In this document: piece after piece, positions 8,729 to 16,128 of the stretch
Layout: the number at the start of each line of letters is the position of its first letter
How positions within the stretch are numbered: the stretch's first letter is position 1
Origin: Sphingomonas sp. AR_OL41
Lineage (GTDB): Bacteria; Pseudomonadota; Alphaproteobacteria; Sphingomonadales; Sphingomonadaceae
Assembly (NCBI RefSeq): GCF_029911635.1
Contig: NZ_JARYTI010000004.1
Span: 62,001-126,000, forward strand
DNA length: 64,000 nucleotides
Direction of reading: 5' to 3'
The notes under the pieces: model-generated
Seen by the model: the letters and a program-made list of their open reading frames with translations, nothing else
Told to the model about the DNA's origin: nothing
Databases searched by the model: none
Translations under genes and position numbers: made by a program

Positions 8729-9555
8729 GCCGCCGCCCGCGCCCGCGCGCCACCGATCCCGCGTGCGACATCGAGTTCGGCGAGCAATTCTTCCAGCGGC
8801 GGGATCGCATCGTCGCGCTCGATCATCGTCGCGACCGGGCCGAGCCGCGGCACGATATGCGCATAGAGATCCCATACCGAGCCGCACACCGGCGCGTCAT
8901 GGGTGTCGATCAGCAGTTCGGTGCCCTGGCTGTGCCCGGCGAGATGGATCTGTCGGACATGGCGCGCGGGCAGTCCGTCGAGATAGGCGATCGGATCGAA
9001 GCCGTGATTGGTCGCGCTGACGAAGACATTGTTGACGTCGAGCAGCAGCCGGCATCCGGTGCGGCGGCACAGCGCATCGAGAAAGTCCCATTCGGTCATC
9101 TCGCCGGCAAAGGCGACATAGCTCGACGGATTCTCGATCAGCATGGCGCGGCCCAGCGCGTCCTGCGCGACGTCGATATTGGCGCACACCAGGTCGAGCG
9201 CCTCCTGCGTATAGGGCAGCGGCAGCAGATCGTGAGAATTGAACCCCTCGATCTGCGTCCAGCACAGATGATCGGACACGAACAGCGGCGCGATCTCGTC
9301 GACCAGCGCGCGCAGCCGCGCGAGATAGGCGCGGTTCAAGCCGTCGGCAGAGCCGATCGACATCGACACGCCGTGCAGCGCGACGGGATAACGCTCCCGC
9401 ACCTCGCGCAGGATCTGTCGCGGGCGCCCGCCATCGACCATGAAATTCTCGGAGATCACCTCGACGAAATCGACCGCGACCCGGCCATCGAGGAAATCGC
9501 CATAATGCGGCTTGCGCAGGCCAAGGCCGAAGCTGGCAAAGGGGGGAAGCGTCAT
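8725..9555 (-). CDS. bufB: BufB-like multinuclear iron oxidase (MNIO, DUF692)
   Basis: A 276-residue TIM-barrel enzyme of the DUF692/MNIO family. Typical segments are the start GLGLRKPHY, the EVISENFMVDG strand, HGVSMSIGSADGLN, SDHLCW, MLIENPSSY and LLLDVNNVFVSATNHG, with His, Glu and Asp residues that would bind the iron cluster. MNIO enzymes oxidise cysteines in peptide precursors, for example to thiooxazole-type rings that bind copper. Here the likely substrate is the six-cysteine precursor encoded just upstream. It overlaps bufC by 4 bp. A GC-only hairpin separates it from the precursor gene. Confidence 0.88.
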   Translation of the reverse strand: MTLPPFASFGLGLRKPHYGDFLDGRVAVDFVEVISENFMVDGGRPRQILREVRERYPVALHGVSMSIGSADGLNRAYLARLRALVDEIAPLFVSDHLCWTQIEGFNSHDLLPLPYTQEALDLVCANIDVAQDALGRAMLIENPSSYVAFAGEMTEWDFLDALCRRTGCRLLLDVNNVFVSATNHGFDPIAYLDGLPARHVRQIHLAGHSQGTELLIDTHDAPVCGSVWDLYAHIVPRLGPVATMIERDDAIPPLEELLAELDVARGIGGARARAAA

Positions 9556-9575
9556 CGCATGTTCATCCCATGGGC

Positions 9576-9603
9576 GGGCCGGCGGCGCGCGCGCCGCCGG
9601 CCC
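9576..9603. other. Perfect GC-only palindrome between bufferin precursor and bufB
   Basis: Arms 9576-9589 and 9590-9603 are exact reverse complements, giving a 28-base palindrome made only of G and C. It starts 7 bp after the precursor stop (on the minus strand) and ends about 20 bp before the bufB start. With no T-run it is not a classic terminator. It could stabilise the precursor mRNA end or attenuate read-through into bufB. Confidence 0.6.
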
Positions 9604-9610
9604 GAACCGG

Positions 9611-9871
9611 TCAGTTTGGCGCGGTCAGGCTGCCGCCGGCGGCGGTGCACTTCTTGGCCGACATTTCCTTGAAACCCTGGCCCTTGCAGCTGTTCTGTCC
9701 CTTGCAGTCATTGTGCGCGGTCTTGCAGTCGGACGTGCCCTTGCAGCTGTTGACGCCGTAGCAATGCACCACGGCGCCCTTGGCCGAGGCCTGCGCGGTC
9801 GGCACGGCTGCGGCAAAGGCGACGAGCGCGGCGGAGGTGGCGATGCTGACGCCGGTTCTCATGGTGATCAT
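9611..9871 (-). CDS. bufA2: Bufferin-type metallophore precursor, six-cysteine type
   Basis: An 86-residue exported peptide. Residues 1-30 form a signal peptide (VSIATSAALVAFAAAVPTAQA). The mature part carries Cys37, 43, 49, 56, 62 and 75, mostly in repeated C-K-G or C-K units (NSCKG, SDCK, NDCKG, NSCKG). Bufferins are periplasmic peptides whose cysteines are modified by the MNIO enzyme so that they bind copper or other metals. Assignment to the BufA2 type is from memory. The gene heads the bufA2-bufB-bufC unit and has a perfect SigF-type promoter 47 bp upstream of its ATG. An ATG 9 bp downstream is an alternative start. Confidence 0.82.
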   Translation of the reverse strand: MITMRTGVSIATSAALVAFAAAVPTAQASAKGAVVHCYGVNSCKGTSDCKTAHNDCKGQNSCKGQGFKEMSAKKCTAAGGSLTAPN

Positions 9872-9917
9872 CGAAAGGGGTCTCCCCGAAAGGTTGTTGC
9901 CGGATCGGCTACCCCTG

Positions 9918-9943
9918 TTCGCGCCGCCCGCCCGACCGGTTAC
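9918..9943 (-). promoter_or_regulatory. SigF-type ECF promoter of the bufA2-bufB-bufC unit
   Basis: On the minus strand GTAACC (9943-9938), exactly 16 bp, then CGAA (9921-9918). This matches the GTAACC-N16-CGAA consensus I recall for the Caulobacter SigF regulon. It points at the precursor gene 47 bp downstream. The same motif stands before the sigma gene and before the second bufferin gene. Confidence 0.8.
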
Positions 9944-9985
9944 AGCCGGATCGCGCCGCCGCACCGGTCACGGAGAAAGCGCGGC

Positions 9986-11860
9986 TCATCGGCCGACGCG
10001 CGCCTGCGCGATCGGCAGCCAGATCGCCGACACCGTCCCCGCCCCCGGCGCGCTGTCGCACCGGAACGCGCCGTTGAGCGCCTCGGCGCGCGCCGCCATA
10101 TTGGAGAGACCCTTGCCGCGCGACACGCCGGCCGGGTCGAAGCCCTTGCCGCGATCGATGATCTCGATACACACCCCCGCCGCGCCGTCATGGTCGCGCG
10201 CGGCGCAGCGCACTTCGATCTGCGCCGCGTCGGAATGATTCAGCGCATTGCCGATCGCTTCCTGGAGAATGCGCAGGATGTGCAGCGCGCCGATCGGATC
10301 GAGCCACGGCAGCACCGGCGCGGCTTCGACCTTCCACACGAACGCCATGCCGGCGCCCTTCAACTCGCGCTCCATCCGGTGGCGCAGATTGGCGAGCAGC
10401 GCGACCACGTCGCCTCCGGTCGGTTCGAGCGAATCGACGCCGATCCGCAGGTCGGCGAGCGAGCGGCTGAGCGTGGCGATGGTCTCGGGCGATTCGTCGC
10501 GATGACGCGCATTGACCAGCGCGGTGAGCAGGCTCGACCCGATCCCGTCATGGATATCGCGCATGATGCGCTCGCGCTCGAGGTCGACGGCGTGGGCGAT
10601 CTGGAGTTCGGCGCGCGCCGCCTCGCTCTCGACCAGGCTGGCGCGCGCCTCGGCGACACGCGCCGCGAGCGTCAAATTGACGTCCTCGACGTCGATCAGC
10701 GCATTCTGCAACCGGTGGGTCAGCGTCGCGTCAAACGCCGCGAAGATCAGCAGCCCGCCATAGGGTAGCAAATAGAAGCTGGCGCCGCCGGTAAGATTGA
10801 AGGTGAAGACCATGTCGTGAAAGGCGAACGCGATCGCCAGCGCGATCGCGGCGAACATCGTCCATTTCGCGGCACTGGGATCACGGCGGCAGGCGCGCAG
10901 CATGAGCAGGATCATCGCCGCAGAGACCGGAAAGGCCAGCGCGAAACTGGGCAGCTCGCTGGCATGCAAGGCGACGAGAACATGGCGGAATGCGATGGCA
11001 GCCAGCGCAAAGCCACCCAGCTGCAGCTGGATCCGCCGCGCCTGGGGCAGATCGAAGACACAGGCGGCAAAGCCAAACGCGACCGCCAGCAGCACGAACA
11101 GCGAGTCGGTGGTCATGATCCAGAAGGCGGCGGGTTCGAACGGCGGGTCCTGGACGAAATAATGCAAATTGCGGAACAGCCAGACCAGGCCGAGCGCGAA
11201 CAGCCAGCCATAGCTGCGATCGGCCGGGCGGCGCACCCAGAAGGTCATCGCCCCGATCGTCACGATCAGCAGATAACCGCTGACGATCTGCGGGGCGATC
11301 GTGCTGAGAAAGGTCTCGTTGTTATACATGCTGCGGATCGGCCGATCGGCCCCGACCCGCACATTGCCGATACCGAGTAGCTGCGGCGTGGTGGTCTCGA
11401 TCCGGAAGGCGAGCTCGTTGGCGCCCGGGCGCAGCATCGCTTCGGGCAGCGGCACGAACAGCGGATGGTTCCATGCCAGCGTCGGGTCATCCTTCTCGGC
11501 ACGCGTGCGATAGAGTTCGACACCGTTCACCATGACGGTGAGGTTGTCGCGGACCATCTCGACATAGAGCGCGATCGGCAGCGGCCCCGCCGCCCGCCGG
11601 TCGAAGCGGAAGCGCACCCATGCGACAGGTTCGGCCGCCCCCGGCGCGGCGCGGCGCAACAAGGTAAAATCGGGCACCGGGCCGCGCTGCCAGCCGTCCG
11701 CCGGAATGGTTCGGGAGGCCGAGAAGCTGTAATCGGCATGGGTGAAGCCGATCACCGACCCTTCACCCGCCCCGCTGGCCGCTCCGCGCACGACGAAGAT
11801 CGCCAACCCGACGAGGATCAGCAGGGAAATCGCCCAGCGGCGCGACCATTCAACGCGCAT
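9986..11860 (-). CDS. 7TMR-DISM-like sensor histidine kinase (NarX/LuxR-pair type)
   Basis: A 624-residue membrane kinase. After one N-terminal span comes an extracytoplasmic beta-rich domain (about residues 40-190; VAWVRFRFD, YVEMVRDNLTVMVNG). Seven closely spaced hydrophobic helices follow, then a short coiled coil and a HisKA_3 domain with the phospho-His in MRDIHDGIGSSLL. The ATPase part shows EAIGNALNHS and DRGKGFD. The start at 11860 lies inside the last codons of the response regulator (11-bp overlap), so they form a pair. Its position between the bufferin precursor and sigma/anti-sigma genes suggests a role in envelope or metal sensing. Confidence 0.85.
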   Translation of the reverse strand: MRVEWSRRWAISLLILVGLAIFVVRGAASGAGEGSVIGFTHADYSFSASRTIPADGWQRGPVPDFTLLRRAAPGAAEPVAWVRFRFDRRAAGPLPIALYVEMVRDNLTVMVNGVELYRTRAEKDDPTLAWNHPLFVPLPEAMLRPGANELAFRIETTTPQLLGIGNVRVGADRPIRSMYNNETFLSTIAPQIVSGYLLIVTIGAMTFWVRRPADRSYGWLFALGLVWLFRNLHYFVQDPPFEPAAFWIMTTDSLFVLLAVAFGFAACVFDLPQARRIQLQLGGFALAAIAFRHVLVALHASELPSFALAFPVSAAMILLMLRACRRDPSAAKWTMFAAIALAIAFAFHDMVFTFNLTGGASFYLLPYGGLLIFAAFDATLTHRLQNALIDVEDVNLTLAARVAEARASLVESEAARAELQIAHAVDLERERIMRDIHDGIGSSLLTALVNARHRDESPETIATLSRSLADLRIGVDSLEPTGGDVVALLANLRHRMERELKGAGMAFVWKVEAAPVLPWLDPIGALHILRILQEAIGNALNHSDAAQIEVRCAARDHDGAAGVCIEIIDRGKGFDPAGVSRGKGLSNMAARAEALNGAFRCDSAPGAGTVSAIWLPIAQARVGR

Positions 11861-12494
11861 CCATGATCCCGCGGCTCGATGCCTCGAACACTGCTTCCGA
11901 TCGCGAATTGACCTCGAGCTTGCGGTACAGATTCTTGACATGCGTGCCGACGGTCAGCCGCGAAATCGCCAGCAGCTCGCCGATCTCGGCATTGCTGAAA
12001 CCGCGCGCCAGCAGGTTGAGCACCTCGCGTTCGCGCGGCGACAGTCCCTGCTCGAGCGGCAGGTCGGTCACCTGCGGCGCCTGGAACTGGAGCAGCAACG
12101 CGCGCGCGATGATCGGGCTGATCGGCGAGCCGCCGCGCCTGATTTCGTGAATATCGTCGACGCAGCCGGCAAAATGCTCGTCCTTGAGCAGATAGCCCCG
12201 CGCGCCGGCCTTGATGCTTTCGAGCACCTTGGCCTGGTCGGCGAAGATCGTGATGACGATGATGTCGGCATCGGGATGCCGCGCGGCCGAAGCGCGGATC
12301 AGCGCGGTACCATTGCCGTCGGGCAGACCCAGATCGCACAGCAGCACGTCGTAACCGCCCGCCGCCACCAGCCGCATGCCCGCCGCCAGGTTGCGCGCGA
12401 CCGCGACGACCTCAATGTCGGCGGCGGGATCGATCGCCGAGCGCAGCAGGTCGATAATCGACGGGTCGTCCTCGACAATGGCGGTGCGGATCAT
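11850..12494 (-). CDS. NarL/FixJ-family response regulator
   Basis: A 214-residue regulator. The receiver has the acidic pair in VEDDPS, phospho-Asp in LLCDLGLPDGNG and the Lys in YLLKDEH. The LuxR-type helix-turn-helix follows (LSPREREVLNLLARGFSNAEIGELLAISRLTVGTHVKNLYRKL). It is encoded directly upstream of, and overlaps, its kinase. The pair lies between nrsF and the bufferin unit on the same strand but has no GTAACC/CGAA promoter of its own that I can see. Its targets are unknown; nearby metal genes are candidates. Confidence 0.9.
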   Translation of the reverse strand: MIRTAIVEDDPSIIDLLRSAIDPAADIEVVAVARNLAAGMRLVAAGGYDVLLCDLGLPDGNGTALIRASAARHPDADIIVITIFADQAKVLESIKAGARGYLLKDEHFAGCVDDIHEIRRGGSPISPIIARALLLQFQAPQVTDLPLEQGLSPREREVLNLLARGFSNAEIGELLAISRLTVGTHVKNLYRKLEVNSRSEAVFEASSRGIMDAR

Positions 12495-12608
12495 CGCGGC
12501 TCTCCCCCCCGGGTGCGGCGGGCGATCCGCTGCCAGTCGCCCTCATCGCACAGTCGGCGGAGGAAAGCTTGTGCCACGCTTCCCGGGTAAGCCGTGGGTC
12601 CCGGTGCC

Positions 12609-13250
12609 TTACCAGCGGAGCAGTCGCGGCCCGATCAGCGCGCCGATCGATGCGGCGAGCAGGATGCCGAGCGAATACCAGGTCAGCACGAAGATCGCCG
12701 AGACCTCGCCGCAGTGCAGGCAATAGACGGTCGCGGCAAAGGCACCCGCCGCCAGCCCGGCCGCCGCGCCGGCGGCGCGCAGCCGCGTCGGGGCCAGCCG
12801 GCGGAACGACCAGAGCAGCCCGATGAAGATCGGCGCCGACAGGATCAGCACCAGCCACGGGCAGCGCTTCCAGCTATGTCCGAGCCACATCGCCAGCCAT
12901 TCGCCCGGCGGGGTGCGGACCAGCTCGTCGATCCCGACCAGCAGCAGCAGGCCGATCGGCAATGCCAGCAGCCACAGCCGCCGCAGATTGCCGGGGTCGG
13001 GCCGCGCCAGCCGCGCGGTCGCATAGATTGCGGCGACCGAAATCGAGGCGGTGTAGCCCCATTTCATCCAGAAGGAGAACTGGAACACCGCCGTGCCGAT
13101 ATCGGGCCGGACGCCGATCACGAACGCCGTCACCAGCAATGAGATTACCGCCCCCGCAGCCACGCCAAGCGCCAGTCGCCGGCCCACGCTATGCCGCGAG
13201 ACCGGCGCGACATCGCCCGCCAGCGAGTCGATCAGCTGGTCGGTGTTCAT
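12609..13250 (-). CDS. nrsF: NrsF-like six-helix anti-sigma factor (DUF1109)
   Basis: A 213-residue inner-membrane protein with about six hydrophobic helices (near residues 24-46, 60-80, 92-110, 131-150, 157-175 and 187-210). DUF1109 proteins next to ECF sigma genes act as membrane anti-sigma factors. In Caulobacter NrsF, cysteines near positions 131 and 181 sense heavy metals. Here Cys130 (WKRCPW) and Cys177/Cys180 (YCLHC) sit at matching places, which supports the same sensing role. Its ATG overlaps the sigma gene stop as ATGA, giving coupled synthesis of sigma and anti-sigma. Confidence 0.85.
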   Translation of the reverse strand: MNTDQLIDSLAGDVAPVSRHSVGRRLALGVAAGAVISLLVTAFVIGVRPDIGTAVFQFSFWMKWGYTASISVAAIYATARLARPDPGNLRRLWLLALPIGLLLLVGIDELVRTPPGEWLAMWLGHSWKRCPWLVLILSAPIFIGLLWSFRRLAPTRLRAAGAAAGLAAGAFAATVYCLHCGEVSAIFVLTWYSLGILLAASIGALIGPRLLRW

Positions 13251-13786
13251 CGTTCGCTGCCCCGGATGCGAGCCGCCAAGGCCTTGAGCCCGCGATGCAC
13301 CGACACCTTGACGTCGGACTCGCCGATCCCGCCGGCCACCGCGGTCTCGGCGACGCTCAGGCCGTCGAGCCGCGTCGCGCGAATCACGCGTGCCTGCTTT
13401 GCCGGCAGCTCGTCGAGCAGGACGTCGACATCGAGCCGCGCATTGCTGCTGTCCTCGAAACCCTCGGTCGCGAGAATATCGGCGAGATCGTCGATCGGCA
13501 CATGCTGCCGGTTGCGGCGGAAATGGTCGATCATCTTATAGCGCGCGATCGCAAACAGCCACGCCGTAAAGGCGCGGTCGCGGTCATAGGTCGCGCGGCG
13601 GGTGTGAACGGCGATCAGCGTTTCCTGCACCATGTCCTCGATATCGTCGGAACCGCCGGGCACCCGCCGACGATAGAAAGCGCGCAACAGCGGGACAAGG
13701 GCGCGCAACAGGGCAGCGTGATCCGCGGCGCGGCCGTCCAGCCCACCGATCATCCATGCCTGCAACTGGCGTTCGTCCGCTCGCAT
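13247..13786 (-). CDS. sigF: ECF sigma factor, SigF-like, controlling bufferin genes
   Basis: A 179-residue ECF sigma factor. Region 2 is visible in [22 protein letters not shown] and [20 protein letters not shown]; region 4 in [23 protein letters not shown] and [15 protein letters not shown] chose the ATG at 13786 because GAGGGA lies about 7 bp upstream; open frame continues to 13825. A perfect GTAACC-N16-CGAA site 20 bp upstream implies autoregulation. The same motif drives both bufferin units. nrsF follows with an ATGA overlap, as in sigma/anti-sigma operons. Confidence 0.88.
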   Translation of the reverse strand: MRADERQLQAWMIGGLDGRAADHAALLRALVPLLRAFYRRRVPGGSDDIEDMVQETLIAVHTRRATYDRDRAFTAWLFAIARYKMIDHFRRNRQHVPIDDLADILATEGFEDSSNARLDVDVLLDELPAKQARVIRATRLDGLSVAETAVAGGIGESDVKVSVHRGLKALAARIRGSER

Positions 13787-13806
13787 GCGCGCTCCCTCGA
13801 CCGACA

Positions 13807-13832
13807 TTCGGATCGGGACCGGCAACGGTTAC
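13807..13832 (-). promoter_or_regulatory. SigF-type promoter of the sigF-nrsF operon (autoregulation)
   Basis: Minus-strand GTAACC (13832-13827), 16 bp, CGAA (13810-13807), followed 20 bp later by the chosen sigF start. The exact match with the two bufferin promoters indicates that the sigma factor transcribes its own gene. Confidence 0.8.
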
Positions 13833-13877
13833 ACCGCATTCGGCGTGGCGACGAAAAAAGATTGTGCCCTGGCGTCC

Positions 13878-13903
13878 GTAACCAAGGCGCTCGTGCCGGC
13901 GAA
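13878..13903 (+). promoter_or_regulatory. SigF-type promoter of the bufA1-doxX unit
   Basis: Plus-strand GTAACC (13878-13883), exactly 16 bp, then CGAA (13900-13903). It lies 105 bp upstream of the bufA1 ATG, leaving a leader of about 100 bases that contains two copies of a CCCGGTCGGCG-type stretch. The site is divergent from the sigF promoter 45 bp away. Confidence 0.8.
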
Positions 13904-14008
13904 ACCCCTTTCGCGACCGGGCCCTTCCAGGCCTCCTTCCCGGTCGGCGCCGGCCGGGTGCTCCCTCCGTTCCCGGTCGGCGTGAGGCTTGGATCAGAAA
14001 GCCCCATC

Positions 14009-14281
14009 ATGCGTACCACTACCGCAGCCCTCGCCGCGACGATCGCCCTGGGCATCGCCGCAAGCGCATCGATCGCCTCGGCCAAGACGGCACCGGCGAT
14101 GGAGAAATGCTATGGCGTTTCGCTCGCCGGCAAGAATGACTGCAAGGCAGGTGCCGGCACCAGCTGCGCCGGCACCGCGCACGCCAATTACCAGGGCAAT
14201 GCCTGGAAACTGGTCAAGGCCGGCACCTGCACCAGCATCAAGACCCCCAAGGGCAACGGGTCGCTGACGCCGAAGGCCTGA
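14009..14281 (+). CDS. bufA1: Bufferin-type metallophore precursor, DUF2282 four-cysteine type
   Basis: A 90-residue exported peptide with a signal sequence (residues 1-25, ending ASIASA). The mature part has Cys34, 45, 53 and 74 in the DUF2282 pattern EKCYGV, KNDCKAG, SCAG and AGTC. Such proteins bind copper or related metals in the periplasm, with or without MNIO modification. No second bufB lies beside it, so the single BufB/BufC pair may serve both precursors. The gene is divergent from sigF, under a perfect SigF-type promoter. A 12-bp GC stem follows before doxX. Confidence 0.82.
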   Translation: MRTTTAALAATIALGIAASASIASAKTAPAMEKCYGVSLAGKNDCKAGAGTSCAGTAHANYQGNAWKLVKAGTCTSIKTPKGNGSLTPKA

Positions 14282-14287
14282 CCCCGA

Positions 14288-14319
14288 CGGCCGGGCGCGA
14301 TCTCCCGCGCGCCCGGCCG
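14288..14319 (+). other. Strong GC stem between bufA1 and doxX
   Basis: Arms 14288-14299 and 14308-14319 are perfect reverse complements (12 bp) around an 8-base loop. There is no T-run. It begins 7 bp after the bufA1 stop, the same placement as the palindrome after the other bufferin precursor. It may set the ratio of precursor to downstream gene by mRNA stabilisation or partial termination. Confidence 0.55.
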
Positions 14320-14351
14320 AACCTCTGCACATCACCGGAAAGAACGCGCTC

Positions 14352-14795
14352 ATGTTCGCCACTTACGACCGCGCGATCGCGCGGCTGACCACATTCATGC
14401 CCGACGCGCTGCTGTTGCTCGTCGCCCGGCTCGGCATCGCCGCGGTGTTCTTCCTGTCGGGCCGGACCAAGGTCGAGGGGCTGCTGACGATCACCGACGG
14501 CACCTACGAACTGTTCCGCACCGACTATGCGCTGCCGCTCGTCCCGCCCGAAATCGCCGCGCATGCCGCGACCTATTCGGAGCATCTGTTCCCGATCCTG
14601 CTCGTGCTCGGCCTGTTCACGCGCCCCGCCGCGCTGGCGCTACTGGGCATGACGACGGTGATCGAACTCTTCGTCTATCCCGACGCATGGCCGACGCATC
14701 TCAGCTGGGCAGGGCTGCTGCTGCCGCTGATCTTCCGCGGCGGCGGCGCCTGGTCGCTCGATCACCTGCTCGGTCGCGGCAGACGCGACCGCTGA
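14352..14795 (+). CDS. DoxX-family membrane protein of the bufferin cluster
   Basis: A 147-residue membrane protein with about four hydrophobic helices and the DoxX pattern ([21 protein letters not shown], then [18 protein letters not shown]). DoxX proteins often accompany bufferin and MNIO genes; some take part in redox or thiol handling at the membrane, but the exact role is not settled. It follows bufA1 by 70 bp with a hairpin between them and is likely under the same SigF-type promoter. Confidence 0.82.
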   Translation: MFATYDRAIARLTTFMPDALLLLVARLGIAAVFFLSGRTKVEGLLTITDGTYELFRTDYALPLVPPEIAAHAATYSEHLFPILLVLGLFTRPAALALLGMTTVIELFVYPDAWPTHLSWAGLLLPLIFRGGGAWSLDHLLGRGRRDR

Positions 14796-14838
14796 CGCCG
14801 CTTGCATTTGAAGCGATAGCGCAACAGTCTCCGTCGCG

Positions 14839-16128
14839 ATGGCCGACGAGACCGACGCAACCCGCCCCTTCGGCTTCTGGACCGCGACCGCGCTCGTCGT
14901 CGGGGGGATGATCGGCGCGGGCATCTTCGCCCTGCCCGCCCAGCTCGCGCCGTTCGGCTGGACCGGCGTGGCGGCGTGGTTCTGCGTGATCACCGGCGCG
15001 GTGCTGATCGCGCTCGTGCTGTCGAAGCTTGCCGTCGCCATGCCCGAGGCGACCGGCGCGGTGGCGATGTGCGCGGCGGCGCTCGGGCCGCTGCCCGGCG
15101 TGCTGATCGGCTGGAGCTATTGGGTCGCGGTATGGTCGGCCAACGCGATCATCGCGGTCACCGCGATCAACTATCTCGCGATCTTCGTGCCCGCGCTCAA
15201 CGCGACGCCGATGAGCGGCGCCGTCTCAGCGGTCGTCCTGATCTGGTCGATCACCCTGCTCAACCTCGGCGGCGCGCGCGCCTCGGGCCGCTTCCAGGTC
15301 GTGACGACCATCCTCAAGATCCTGCCGCTGCTCGCCGTCGCCGCAATCCTCGCCGGGCTCGTCTTCGCGGGCGGCGGCGCCTTCCGCGCCCATCCGCACG
15401 CGGCGTTCGCCGGCGGTTCGCTGACCGCCGCAGCCAACCTCGCCTTCTTCGCGCTGGTCGGCTTCGAAGGCGCCAGCCTCGTTGCCGAGCGCGTCCGCGA
15501 TCCGGCGCGCAACGTCGTGCGCGCGACGCTTGGGGGGCTGATCGCGACCGGGCTGCTGTTCGTCGTCATCTGCTCGGGCATCGTCTTCGCGCTGCCGCAG
15601 GACGCCGCCGCCCATGCCAGCGCGCCGATCGCGCTGTTCGTGGAGACCTATTGGGGCCACGGCGCCAGCCTGCTCGTCGCCGCCTTCGCCGCGATCGCCG
15701 CGATCGGTTGCCTCAACGGCTGGGTGCTGGTGCAAGGCGAGCTGCCGCTCGGCATGGCGCGCGCCGGCGTGCTGCCGCACTGGCTCGACCGGACCAACGC
15801 GCGCGACGTGCCGGTCGGCATCCTCGTCGCATCGAGCGCGCTCGCGAGCGCCCTGGTGCTGAGCAACGCCTCGGGCTCGACGGCGGGACTGCTCACTTTC
15901 ATGCTCAACCTGACGACGGCGGCGACGATCCCGCTCTACATCGGCATCTGCGCCTCGGCGCTGGTGCTCGGCATCGCCCGGCCGGTGGCGGCGGTGGGTC
16001 TGGTCTTCTCCTGCTGGGTGCTGTGGGGCGCCGGATTCGACGCGCTCAAATGGAGCCTCGTGTTGATGCTGTGCGCGCTGCCGCTCTACTGGCTGCGCGG
16101 CTCAGCCCCACTTGAACAGCCGGCCTAA
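14839..16128 (+). CDS. APC-family amino acid permease
   Basis: A 429-residue transporter with about 12 hydrophobic helices. The first helix carries the APC substrate motif (GGMIGAGIFALPAQLAPFG), and helix 6 has ANLAFFALVGFEGASLVAE, followed by RNVVRATLGGL. It probably imports or exchanges an amino acid or polyamine; the substrate cannot be read. It follows doxX by about 40 bp on the same strand. Its last 27 bp overlap the 3' end of the convergent oxidoreductase gene. Confidence 0.88.
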   Translation: MADETDATRPFGFWTATALVVGGMIGAGIFALPAQLAPFGWTGVAAWFCVITGAVLIALVLSKLAVAMPEATGAVAMCAAALGPLPGVLIGWSYWVAVWSANAIIAVTAINYLAIFVPALNATPMSGAVSAVVLIWSITLLNLGGARASGRFQVVTTILKILPLLAVAAILAGLVFAGGGAFRAHPHAAFAGGSLTAAANLAFFALVGFEGASLVAERVRDPARNVVRATLGGLIATGLLFVVICSGIVFALPQDAAAHASAPIALFVETYWGHGASLLVAAFAAIAAIGCLNGWVLVQGELPLGMARAGVLPHWLDRTNARDVPVGILVASSALASALVLSNASGSTAGLLTFMLNLTTAATIPLYIGICASALVLGIARPVAAVGLVFSCWVLWGAGFDALKWSLVLMLCALPLYWLRGSAPLEQPA

